Shown: positions 10,913 to 25,850 of the stretch, in pieces
Position numbering within the stretch: position 1 is the first letter of the stretch
Layout: every line of letters starts with the position of its first letter
Assembly: GCF_022458985.1 (NCBI RefSeq)
Contig: NC_061772.1
Coordinates: 25,851,501 to 25,915,500 of the forward strand
Length of the DNA stretch: 64,000 nucleotides
From: Mugil cephalus
Lineage: Eukaryota; Chordata; Actinopteri; Mugiliformes; Mugilidae
Reading direction: 5' to 3'
Position numbers and translations under genes: made by a program
Notes under the pieces: model-generated
Database searches by the model: none
What the model was told of the DNA's origin: nothing
What the model saw: only the letters and a program-made list of their open reading frames with translations

Positions 10913-13900
10913 TTACCTCTTCTTCTGCTCCAGTGATAATAACCTGAAAAAAAACCTTCCTAGTCTTCAACCATGGGTCTGCCGAGTTAATATCTTCAAA
11001 CGGACAAAGTTTACAGCAAACGCGAAACCCGAAATTGTTGTCGAGGTAAATAAAGCTCGACGGTCACTTTCTCCATGTTTGCGTGCGGAGGGAAACGGGA
11101 CAGGGACGTGTTTTTTTTCCTGGGGATTATAAACATGCTATTCTCGACCAGGGAGAGCCGTGAAAAGCATTTTTTTTTTACACTTCTTCCATCCACCACG
11201 AAGTCGTTTAAGCTCCTCTTGCTCGGTTAGTAGTAGTTTATCGACCCACCGACGCTCACAGCCGCGTGAAACGGTTTTATCGGCATCCACATGCACCTGC
11301 CGCTGGTCCTCGGATCCTCGGAGTTCAAACAAGTGGTCCGGAGCTCTGACAAGAACATCCAAACATTACGGGTTGGCTGATGAGATCCGACGGTGTCCCA
11401 GATGGTTGGTTACTTTCTCCCGGATCCTCTTGTCCGGAGAAAAACTCCGTGGAAGATTTCGGAAGACGCGTGACGTTTGCCCCGGGACACCCAGTTCTAA
11501 TGGTGCATTCAGGTGAATCCAGTAAAGTCCTGGATTAGGTGGCGCATTTACGACGCTTTGAGCAGGGAAAAAAATGTAGAGCTGCAGTAGAACAAGAGAA
11601 GAGGAGAACATGTGCATCGGGTTTAGGTTTTAAATAATTAAGTTCGGTTGATGATGTTTTTAGAGTTGAAAATTCTCACAAAACGTATTATTAGCCATGT
11701 CTTCATTTTGCTCCGCTTTTTCTAACAACTGGTGCTGTTATGTCGTACAGCACTTAAAGGCACAATGACGTTATGAAGCCACGCCCTCTCTAGCACAGCC
11801 ACGTAGCACAGGTGTAAACACCTCACAACGTGCTGCATGGTACAATAAAACGTGATTCAGACGTGGCCGGTGTATGGTTGGACTCCTGTGATATAAAGGT
11901 AATTCAAGCTAAACAGAAAATAAACAAAAATAAATGTGGTAGCCTGAAAAACGTCTGAGACTCAACAGTTTATCTCAGCTGTCTTCTACACTGTGGACTC
12001 TGCGACAACACAGCTTCACTTTTGGTAAAGTCACAGCGGAATAACTTGCACAAACTCAAAGTATCAGATGTCAAAATGATTATGTGGTGATAAGAGATTC
12101 TGAAGCACACCATGGCCAATGTTATCTCCAAAATACTTAACTTTTACCACACTTTTGTACAGCTATGACTAAAGTTAACGCTGATGAAATGGTAGGCCTG
12201 TTTGCAAATTGTTGCTAAAAATATTCTGGTATTTTATTGTGCCTCTTCTAGGTGCAGCTGACTTTTTGTTTCATGTGGTGATTCATAAAGTAGTTGACAG
12301 AAACTGATGATGACTCAAATACCTTTAAACTAAGTAGTGTCTGTGTGTGTTTAAGCTATAAGACTGTGTGTATATTTGGAATCACAGTGGATCTGTAGAA
12401 AACCAAGCAAGCAAATTTGTCCAGAGCCACATTTAACGTTTCCTAAATCAAATTACTTAAAATCTGATTAGAGCGTTTCTGCCCTCCATGCGCACATGAC
12501 CATTCAGTGACGACAGCATACTCCTTATCATCAGTCCCTGGCAAGATTAGCCCGGGGATGGACAGATGATGGATCATGTAGGCCTGGGGCTCTTATCCTC
12601 TTGTGGAAATACCGATCCAAATGCAGCCTCATGCTTCTGCACTGGTGTAATCCTGCCAGTGGGCGGGGTTGTTGGATCAGTGGCTTGGACCAAAGTTCCA
12701 GCTACTGGCATGTTTGGCACCACATGCGACCATTCATCTTCTCCAGACAAGCGTCACTTTGTCCTTTTTAGACACAGCAAAATCCAGTGTAAGTGTGTGT
12801 GTGTGTTATTAACTCTGAACTATTCTGTAAGTCTACACACAAAAATATATATTTTTTTACGTTATTTCAACATCTATATGAGAGATCCTGCATCATGGTA
12901 AACAACTTTATTACATAGTGACAATAATTTAAATAAATTATGCAGCATTAACCGTGCTATCATACATTTGATAGGTTTATTTAACAAAAATGGCCAGTAT
13001 CTTCATTCAAGTATAATACTATGGTTTCTATAATATTCAGAGAGAAAGAAAATAATCTAACATGTATTGCTAAAAGAAAATGTGTTGATCCATTAACGCA
13101 TACAGGTTCTTGGATTGAAGTTTGTTCATATAGTAATAGACCCTTTCATGGACCACGTCGCAGTGACATCACGGCGTTAGCTGGAGGAAAAACACGGGGT
13201 TGTGAAGCAAACAGTGTCATTGTCGGGAAAAACCGGGAAAAAGTCATCTTGTTATTTTTTGGGGGCCAAAAAACCAAAAAAGCAACAATACCAAATTGAA
13301 CTTTTATCGCATACCAGGTAAGATTAATATCTAATACACAATCATTTTCAGCATGGATAACGTTATGGGTTAGGGTAAATTGTGACTGAAATAACATTAA
13401 CTTAATCATTATTTCTTGATACATGCTAACGCTAACCGCAAGCTATGTTAGTTGTGTGTTTCATGGGTGTCCAATCAGAAGTTGCATTTATTACATTACC
13501 CTCCACAGTGGTTTCACTTACTTCTTGTAATATCTTTGTAGGAGAGGCTTCTCTTGATAAAGACAGACCAGACTTCGTCCCCTCTGTGTCCTCCTTTGCT
13601 CAAATCGTCCATCCAGTGAGTGAGAGTGTAGGGGTCGTCCCATCAGTACGAGTCAACTTTTGTATTAGTATATTCTCTAAAATACGTGTTTTCTTCATCC
13701 ATTCTTGCCAAAACAGTCTTTTGTAATATTCTAACCACTGTTTACAAACTACAGTGTTTGAGATGTTTTGCATCCAGTTAAACCCCACGTCTCAAAAAAA
13801 ACTCATAACTGTTTACAAACTGTGAAGGAGTCTATAGTAAATGAAGTTGGCTGTAGCAACATTTCAACCTTGACACGCTCTTGGTAAAAGCCACAGTAAA

Positions 13901-14115
13901 TGTTGTAAGCCACTTAAAAGTTATCAGCCAAATCACAATGTTGAAGGACATTGAATGTGAAAATAATCTTTGCATCCATATTGCAAAGATTAGTAATGTA
14001 TGCACAAGATAAGTGCAGTAGATATTGTTCGTTTGCTCTGCATGTGCAGCTTAAAACAAACTTGTTCTTTTGTAGTTGCTGTGTGAAGCTGCACTGAGAG
14101 TTAATCTCTCACTAC
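10913..14115. other. grtp1 upstream region and adprhl1 3' flank
   Basis: 10913-11600 is richer in CpG than its surroundings and lies directly upstream of the grtp1 start codon, so it probably holds the grtp1 5' UTR and promoter. No TATA box stood out. 11600-13130 shows nothing recognisable apart from A+T-rich unique-looking DNA. The THAP-relic repeat at 13141-13845 follows. Candidate AATAAA signals for the long adprhl1 transcript occur on the minus strand, for example at 13487-13492. Confidence 0.45.
13141..13845 (+). mobile_element. THAP-relic DNA transposon, copy 1
   Basis: One frame holds a stretch ending TKLNFYRIP before a GT, and after an AG at about 13541 comes LDKDRPDFVPSVSSF. These resemble the middle and end of a THAP zinc-finger domain split by an intron, as in P-element/THAP9-type transposases. 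No transposase ORF remains. The end carries TGCATCCAGTTAAACCCCAC, shared (inverted) with 47100-47130, and the start is shared (inverted) with 47540-47585. The assignment to a THAP transposon is inference. Confidence 0.5.
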
Positions 14116-16144
14116 CTAGAAATTAAAGGTGTCCGTAAATCGTATGATTTTGGGTTTATATGTTTGTTTGACTGAAGGATCCCCGTAGTTAATTGTTTTG
14201 TACTTTGGTCTCAGTTTTGTGTTGCCTCTCTCTGGACGAATCTCTGTTTGTGTTACAGTCTCTTTGTCTTCAAAAGCAGCGTCTTCACAAAGTCTTGTGA
14301 AAAAACTTTGTGGCAAACAAGTCTGTTTTCTTTCTTCTAGTATTACTTCTTTTTCCTCTTCGGCCTCGCTGTTCCTTTCTCTTGGTTTACCCTCTTCTGG
14401 TTTGTTTCTTGTTATTGCATCAAAGCTGATGTCACGAAACGTTTCCATTGTCTCTAACACAGCGGACGTAGAAGCATCGGATTGTGATGGTGGAGTTACA
14501 GCTTGTTGGTTCTGCGCCAGTTGAAAGGAGGAATCGTTGTGATCAACCCTGTAAACACGTGGGATGACATACTTGGGCAGCCCTCTTTGAGTGGCCATAG
14601 GCTCCAGGGGATTTTGTTCTCCATTTTCAATGGGGTCATGACATGCGTCCATGGAAAAGCCTTTGATTTTTGGTTCTAAGTTGCCTTCAGTTGTTGTAGT
14701 GGAGGATTCACTTGTGACCGACACACTGTGAGAGTGTGGTTGACCTCCACAAGAACTTTCTTTTATTTTCCTTGATATCTTGTCCAGGTTTTGACTTTCT
14801 TCAGCCTCAGGTTTATTGTGGTGCAGCTGTTGCTCTGGGGAGGAATCGACGCATGTGCACCACACAGGAGAGGAGGTGGTGATGGTCGCCGCATTAACGT
14901 TCAATGGGGCTTCATCCTTGGGAAGAAGCACGAAAGGTTGCGGGAGTGACCACTCTGTCACGGAAGTTAAACAGAGCACCTCCAGACATCCACGTCTTAA
15001 TCCGTTGGCGATACACTGAGTTTCCTCGGCTGCAGTCTGAAATTTATCAAAGTCCTCGGCCCCCGAATGTTTAACATCAGTGTCATAAACTCGGTCCTGG
15101 TTTAATGAAGAGTGAACGCTGTGATCTGAAAGTTGGTCTGCTTCCAATTTATTATTTTCTTCTGTGTATGACTTCACTTTTGTTAAAATGTCTGCTCCCT
15201 GATCTGGTTTTTGTTCTTGCCCATTTGTGATTCGATTTCCTTCCAACTTCTCTCCCGCTGGTTCAATATTTATTTGCTTCTGCGGGTTTTGTTTGTGGAC
15301 ACTTTGATCTCTCACTTGTTTCTCTCGTTCAAGACAAGCCACCTTCTCTTTTATATTAGTTGCTAGCTTGACTCCTCCGGGAGGCTTTCCGTGTAAACAT
15401 TTCAAGTCGCTCCCCTTGCGTACGGTGGCTATGGCCTCGAACTTCTCCATTAAGGAAGGTAAGAGGCCCCCCTTTCCAACGAGTCTGGGTTTGATCTGCG
15501 TTTTCAGTCCCTGTTCCTTCTGCTCAGCCATCACAAACTTAGCCACCATATCCTTCACGCTGCCTTGTCTCTTTATGTCTTGTGCTCTTTTAGCTTTTCC
15601 CTTTTTTTGCACGTCACGTTCATCGTCTTTGGTTGGGTTCACGTGACCCTGAACTCCTCTTTTGGAGGACAGACTTCCTACCTCCCTCTGGTGGGTGATG
15701 GTGGGTTTGGGTGTGGTCCTTGTGAATTTGGATTGCAGGAGCTGGAATGTGGTAATGCGCCTGGGTATCAAGTCTCCCGCTCTTTGATCGCCTCCACACC
15801 TTCTTGGCAGCTTGTTTGTTTGTGGAGCCAACGAGCACTTTTCAGAGCTGTCGGGACTGGTCTCAGGAGTTTCCCCACGGTTCATTTTCCCAGGAAGCTG
15901 AGCCATCTTGCCGCCTGCCTGAAGCTGAGTCACTGAAGTCTGACAGTCTGCGTTCGTTTGTGCTGGAATACCGACTGACTTCTCCGGGTTACTGTGTCTG
16001 GTGGTCCACATGGGAAGATCCTGTGTTAGGTATCGCAGAAGACTCTCGAGAATCCCTCGAAGCACCGGGTGGCTTTTGGGGTCTCTAATCAACTTCCTCA
16101 GTGTACTGCCATTGGGGCTGATAGTGGTTTTCACAGAATCTGGT
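14116..16144 (-). CDS. adprhl1: adprhl1 alternative last exon, encoding a 675-residue C-terminal tail of the long isoform
   Basis: A 2-kb open frame ending in TAG at 14116-14118. It has no credible start codon: the first in-frame Met-like codon is GTG at 16134. It does have a strong acceptor (TATTTTCTGTAG) just before 16144. Its first base completes the codon left open by the donor after 17480 (GAC AA|A CCA GAT), so it joins adprhl1 exactly in frame. The product begins PDSVKTTISPNGSTLRKLI. It is rich in Ser, Thr, Lys, Glu and Gln and has no membrane segment. More ordered-looking blocks are RRITTFQLLQSKFTRTTPKP, VKDMVAKFVMAEQKEQ, LPKYVIPRVYRVDH and the C-terminal PKYKTINYGDPSVKQTYKPK. I recognise no domain. 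Long ADPRHL1 isoforms with a large 3' exon are, to my recollection, known in other vertebrates. An alternative is an independent gene, which the missing start argues against. Confidence 0.8.
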
Positions 16145-17475
16145 CTACAGAAAATAGAGGAGATGCAAAACTTAATCCCTGCTCCTAAATCTATTCTCTA
16201 AAAGCAGATAGCAGCAGCATGAACAAGAATTTTTTGGGGGGGAGCTATTAGTGTATAAAAGGGTGGGATTATACTGTTAGGGAGGGCTTGATCTCCTTTA
16301 CTGACATAACTGCTTCTTGTTTCGACTTATATGACTTATATTATTAATCAGTCGGCCTAAATAATTCCTGTAATTGTACCGGATGTTCAACGAACGATCC
16401 CACCCCTGCAGCAAAACAGAGGAGGTAAATAAAATGTTCAGACTTGAAGTGAAACCGTGTGAACTTGTCATAAATGATTAGTTCAGGGGAGTGTTGAAGA
16501 GACTGTGATAAAAAGAGGAAATCTGGCAGATAAGGAAGAAGCTTTCAACATAAATGTCGCAGTTAAGGTAAAGAAAGACGGGCACATTATATGAGTCCAT
16601 TTTAATTGTCATGCCATTTTAATATCAACCATGTAGCGGTGCTCTGACAGTATAGTATCCGATAAGAGCGACATCATGCGGAAAACAATTAATCATAGTA
16701 TAAGAAAACATGGCTGCCATCTCAATGTCAGTGTTTATTAAAGCATTTCATAATTTCTACCACATCTCACATGCACTGATAGATAAATAGATCTGTTTAA
16801 ATGTATTTACTTGTTCCGGTTCTTTAGATTCGAGTTAATATTTTTAGATAAAAGCAGGAAAGTGCCGAGCCTAATGTTAATCAATTAGGCTTCGCACAAA
16901 AAGTGGCAAGATTTTGCTCAGTTGGACAGCATAAGAATGTGCTTTATGTTAATACAGATTAGCTACAGAGAAGGTAAAGGTCGGATAAAGAAAATACATT
17001 TTTCTTTTCCCCAAATATCTTATTGGAGCTGTTATTGGAGTCATAGGTGTTGTGTCCCATGGCGTCAGAAAGTTAAGATTTATGTGTAGTAAACTGATAA
17101 CAGACGTTGTACCGGACAGCTAGCATTCCAGATCCTTCTAGATATCCAAAAACGCGAAAGAAAGGAGACAGCAGCTTCCACGTTTTAGCCAGAGATGGTC
17201 TACAATCTACTTTCTGAACATCTGTAGATGCCTGAGAAACCTCACAGACATATTGCCACTACTTTTAGATGCCCCCTTGGTTCCACATTTATAGCGAGAT
17301 GTGATTTTGCTCTTACAATTCATGTCAGATGTGTGGCGGAGAGGTGAGGAGAGGACCCTCCTAAAACTACTGAGACACTACAAGGCAGCGTGAGACAGAG
17401 GTGAAGCAGTATTTTTTTAGAGTCGAGTGCAGTTCTGCTGATAGCCAGTTGAGTTCAGGCCAGTGAAGATGAGGA

Positions 17476-21024
<3,549 letters not shown>

Positions 21025-21093
21025 GATGATGCTGGGCGTTTGTTGGTGTTTGTATTCTCCTGAACGTTGTAGTCACACTGAAATTCAGATTTT

Positions 21094-21123
21094 AAAAAAA
21101 AAAGAAAAGAAAAGAAAAGAAAA
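21094..21123. repeat. (AAAAG)n simple repeat
   Basis: A-rich AAAAG array about 70 bp upstream of the adprhl1 start codon, in its 5' UTR or promoter. Confidence 0.85.
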
Positions 21124-21520
21124 CTCCTTTGTGGCGTTTTTTTACAAACTCTGTAGACACACGGTCACATAAAAGAAAAAGACACAACAAACTCTCTCGA
21201 CTCCAAACATCCTGAAGAACTTCCTCCTCTGTCTCTGCTGCTTAACAGCACGACCCAAACATCCCACTCACTAGCTCCTCACACACAAAAAAGGGTTGGC
21301 AAACAGCAAACAAACACACACACACACAGTATAAGCATCACGTTATCAGCTACAGCTTCTTTGTGTTGGGGCGGCGGCGGGTTCAGTTCGAGCGATCAGG
21401 TGTCTCCTAAAAAGGCAATCCCCGTGGTCCCGGAGCCTAAAAGGCTGAATAGCCGGGGTGTAGAGTGCTAATGCTAATGTGCTGCGGGGCTGGACCGCGT
21501 TGACATCCCACCAGCCCCCC

Positions 21521-21567
21521 AGGGCAGGGGAGGGAGGGGAGGGAGGGGAGGGAGGAGGAAGGGGGGT
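21521..21567 (+). repeat. G-rich GGGAGGGG array upstream of adprhl1
   Basis: Repeated GGGAGGGGAGGG units followed by a run of six G. More than eight G-runs of three or more within 47 bp, about 0.5 kb upstream of the adprhl1 ATG. Confidence 0.85.
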
Positions 21568-21889
21568 AAGAATGGAGCATCATCCCAACTGATGCCCCTA
21601 ATCCGTACGTCACTATTTTAAACTTCTTTATGAATCATCTTTTGTTACCTGGCATGAGCCAATCTGCTCTCGCCTTCAGTAAAGTCCAGAGGTGTGTGTG
21701 TGTTTTATAAATATATATATATGTATAGATATATATAGATATTTTTTTTTGCCCATCACTTTCTCAGATGATGAGATGTGGACCCGAAACCACAGTAACA
21801 GCAGACAAAGCATTTCCAGAAGAGCCAGTGGTGGTGGTGATGATACTCAGCAGGAATGCAACCTGATAAGGGACAACTGTTACCCAGCA

Positions 21890-21890
<1 letters not shown>

Positions 21891-21924
<34 letters not shown>
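21891..21924. repeat. (AC)n microsatellite
   Basis: 17 AC units in the adprhl1-dcun1d2 intergenic region. Confidence 0.95.
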
Positions 21925-21927
<3 letters not shown>

Positions 21928-23540
21928 CACACACTGCTGCAGGACAGCTGGTTCTCAGCAGGAATGTAAAGATTTTTGTTGCTCCATTTTGATATCTCTC
22001 TGAAATATTATGTAATACTTTGCATACACAACCACTGGCTCCAGAGCTGCAGTGGACTCACAACGACTTTTACATGAGGTAACACTTTAAAACAACTTTT
22101 TTCCACTAATCTAAGGCATTAATATTTCCATACCAGTAATCAGACTACTTGATTTAAGTTACTGTGCGTTACTATTCTTCCCATTATATATTATTGCTTT
22201 CTTCTTGCGTCTCCAGCAGTGACGTCACGTATGCAACAAGTCACGTTCTCAGCATGAGGAGAACTCACGTGTGATATCACGCAGCGACACAAACGTAAAC
22301 AATAATGGAGGAAAGAGAAGAGAAGTGGTTGGAGGAGAAGCTCGGAGGCCGAATGGTCAGAGGTTTACTTCCCCCGGATTAAAAAATACATAAATAAATT
22401 AAACTTAATTGACCCTAAGTCAAGACCAAGACCTGAAAAAGACATTTTGATCTAACTTAGTTACTTTAGTTAGTTACTTTTTAAAGGAGTAATCAGTAAC
22501 TGGATTACTTTTTCCAGGACACTGTGGCAACACTGGTTGCAGCCACACCAGATGCTTCCATCCCCACTTGACGTTAAGCCAGATTAAAATAAATTTGTTG
22601 CTTTTGCGTGAGCGAAGATAAAAACACTCACTGGCCAGTTCATTAGCTGATCAGCCATATTAGTTTGTTTGAGTTCTTTTTGTCTACGAGTGTGAAATCC
22701 TCTCAAGGTTTGAGTCATTTTTACACCAAAATGTTCTCTGACATTTTTATTAAAAGTCAAAAAATATGTTTTCTTATGTTCATTATGATCATGTCTTTAC
22801 AAAATCCATAATTATTTATTATTGAAATGACCACTGATTAATAAAAGTGACTTCATCCACCTTCTAATTAGTAAAACTATAATAAAAAGAGCTTATTCAT
22901 AATTAGTTTTGATTGTTTTCTTTTTTGTTGAGATAAACACAACAGATATTTTTATATGGAAAATAACTAATTGTAGCTGTGTCCCAGAGTTACTCATTAC
23001 AAACACATGACACTCCACCTCTGAAGTAAATGTGTTAAATCTAAATCACACGACCTGCTCCAAGGTTTGTTCTTTCTCCTCTTTCTTAGTTATTTAATAT
23101 AAAGTAGTGTGTGAGTCAAGTGAGGATGTATTTATATCAGCAGTGTTCCCACTATATATATATTTATAAATAACTTTCAATTTACTCAATTGTATATATA
23201 TATAATATTTAGAAGAACTTTTTTTTTTTTAACGTAAAAATGACATGCAGTGATTGGTTATAGTTGGTTATGTTGATTTTAGGCCTGAAAACAGACAAAA
23301 TTTCAAAAATTTTCAATATTGACCCAGAAAATGAATGAACCCAGGAGGATAAAATTCTCCAGTGTTTTTTTTTGTTGTTGTTTTTTTCAAATGAACCCAA
23401 AAGGTCACTGGTGAAAATAAATTACAAACCACAGTGGGCTACAGACACCACATTAAACTACGAAGCCTTTTAACTTCTTGAAGCTATTTAAGTTGTAGAA
23501 AATGTGTAGAATGATTTAATAAAATGTTGAAACTGTGCTG

Positions 23541-23642
23541 TGGTGTTAGCAGTGATGCCTCATAGTAAGAAGTATCTTGGGTTTGAATCCATCTGGGGCC
23601 TTTGTTTGTGGAGTTTGCATGTTGTCCCTGTTCCCACCCTTA
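23541..23642 (+). mobile_element. tRNA-like SINE fragment
   Basis: TGGTGTTAGCAGTGATGCCT, then GGGTTTGAATCCATC, which matches a Pol III B box (GGTTCGAATCC type), and GGCCTTTGTTTGTGGAGTTTGC. This is the head of a tRNA-derived repeat common in fish genomes. It lacks an intact A box and tail. Confidence 0.55.
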
Positions 23643-23810
23643 AAAGACACGCTGGTTAGGTTGATAGAAGTGCATCTGCTACAACACAGTTTAAAAACCA
23701 CATGCTTTATTGACAACATTTTTCAAGAAAATGATGGTATGGTATGTTTCTGTGACGAAACATATTATTTTGTAAATGCTAAGGTTTTCTTGCCGGCAAA
23801 AAATAATAAA

Positions 23811-23838
23811 AATAATAATAATAATAATAATAATAATA
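23811..23838. repeat. (AAT)n microsatellite
   Basis: Nine AAT units. Confidence 0.93.
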
Positions 23839-24515
23839 CTGTTTTTAAGAGAAGAAGACCACACATTTGACAACGTACCAAAACGTACCATATTAGCAAA
23901 CTGAACACTGAAAGGCGTTTTCTCGCTCCTGAACCTGAGGATGTCAGGTTTTTTTTTTTTTTTTTCCTCCTCACATTTCTCCGTCTGTGTGCGACGCTTT
24001 GACAGCGTCTGCAACAGTCAGAAACACTTAACCCAGCTAACACGTATGTAACCTAGTTACTATGATGACATCTTAAATCGGCTCCTTTCTCATTCAAATT
24101 CAGTCTGGGGCTGAATTCCTAATCAAAAGCTGATTTACCTCCTTTTTTTTTTGTGTCTACATTCACACACACCAACCACAGATTATGACTGATTTTTGGA
24201 TGCATGAACATTATTGTGTTCTTCAACCCTAATGAGATCTCCTGCAAGTGGCTGATGCATCTTGTTTTCAACACACAGCAAAAACTCAAATGTCTGTTCA
24301 GAAACAGAACAGGAAGCTACGTGCTAGAAAGACTAGTACCTGAGCTCTACCTTCTGTCACCGCATGTAGCATAAAAAAAAATAACAATAATAATAATAAA
24401 TTAAAATGAAATAAAAGAAAAAAAAAAAGCAGTGCAGCTCTGACCTCTATTGGTTAAAAAGACTCAAGTTTGTGATGTAGCGTTTTTAACTGAGGCGTGC
24501 AGTAACACACAGCCG

Positions 24516-24530
24516 CCGCTAGGTGGCAGC
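24516..24530 (+). promoter_or_regulatory. CTCF-like binding motif
   Basis: CCGCTAGGTGGCAGC is a near-consensus CTCF core, in the intergenic space between adprhl1 and dcun1d2. Confidence 0.5.
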
Positions 24531-25850
24531 ACACGCACTGTTCATTGCTTCCTCTCTACTCATCCACAAAAAAAAGCAACAGGTGTCTCCAAAAATTAAA
24601 AAATAAAAAGTGTAAACGAACAGTTAAAACACTCCATGGCTGTGATGTAGATGTTCATTAAAAAAAAAAATATATATATGTAAGTGAAACCTACTGTCAT
24701 GTAAACTCAAAGGCTGTACACAGTGCTGCAAAGAAAACAAACATTAACAGAAAAAAAGTGTAGATCAGTGCAGTTTGTAGAGGTGACCAGTCATTATCAC
24801 CTGGATAATAGAAAACAGTCCAGAAATGTTTCTCTTTGCGTCCGATTACGCGCTGCAAAGGGAAAAACAATGGCGATCTTAAATGCGTCTTAAGTACCAA
24901 TATGATTATAAACCAATCCTCACCAAGTTTTTTTCTCACATAAACTATTATTTTTTTTTTCTTACTTCTGTAACAATACGACTCTGCTGGTGCCAAGCTC
25001 AGAAACATGCTGCTTACGTCCCAAATTCTCAGTCTGAATACAAAACGTGGATCTGGATGTTTTTTTTTTTCCCGCTGCCGGTCGGTAAAAGGCGAATCAT
25101 AATATCCTAACTTATATTAATAAAACCTAATGAAAATATTTAGCATTGTGTCCTAAAAGAGGAGATATCTTTAACTCCCCCCACATCCTCCACCACCACC
25201 AATCGCACACACACGCACACAAACATACTATCACGCATTCCTCTGCTCTCTTTGTGATTGTCGGAGAGCATCACAAAATAATGTAGTTCGCTTTAGTTCC
25301 TCCTCCGCAGCGTCAGCACATGCAGATTGGTTTCATTCACGAGAGTCCTACTGCATCTATAACTTAATCCTCTGCATGTGCTAAAAAAGAAAGAAAGAAA
25401 GAAATAAAGAAACTGAGAGAAAGAAAAAGCCGACTCTCACTGCGCCAATGGTGCTCGTTGGTGAGTCCACAGTTCAAAGCTACAACCACTGGGAGTTTGA
25501 GTGATGAGCGAACGCATCACTTCCATATTGCAATCCCAAAGTCTGTCCAGGCCAGTAGACGGCAACAAAATCTTATTTATTTTTTTTACTTTCGGTTGAT
25601 TCCCTTCCTGCTTTCCTCTCTCCGGACCAGCTCTCCATCCAGGTCGCGCCCCCTCTCTTTTCTCCGTCCGAGGCGTCTTATGCAGTTGGAAGAACAATCG
25701 TGAAGACAAGCTGCTCATACAGGCTCATTGGGGAAGTTGTCTCTTTTTTTTTTTTGGCTCATTTGTATCAAAAACCTCATTCAAAGAAAAGAAAAAAACT
25801 GGAAGAAACACAAACTCCTGTGTCCCGCAGCACAAAGCCCGGGACCGACA

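Larger units (their letters stand above)
21025..25850. other. adprhl1 upstream / dcun1d2 3' flank, 4.8 kb
   Basis: Holds the adprhl1 promoter side with the AAAAG and G-rich arrays. It also has a MITE-like stretch near 22200-22540 (AGTAACTGGATTACTTTTTC type), a SINE-like piece at 23541-23642, an AAT array, several poly-T/A runs and a CTCF-like motif at 24516. The dcun1d2 3' UTR probably reaches an AATAAA on the minus strand at 25576-25581. No protein gene was found; plus- and minus-strand ORFs here are low-complexity shadows. Confidence 0.5.

Noticed and set aside
16134-16134. Start codon for the 672-codon open frame
   Set aside because: The codon is GTG and lies 10 nt inside an exon whose acceptor and phase fit adprhl1; it is a spliced exon, not a separate gene.
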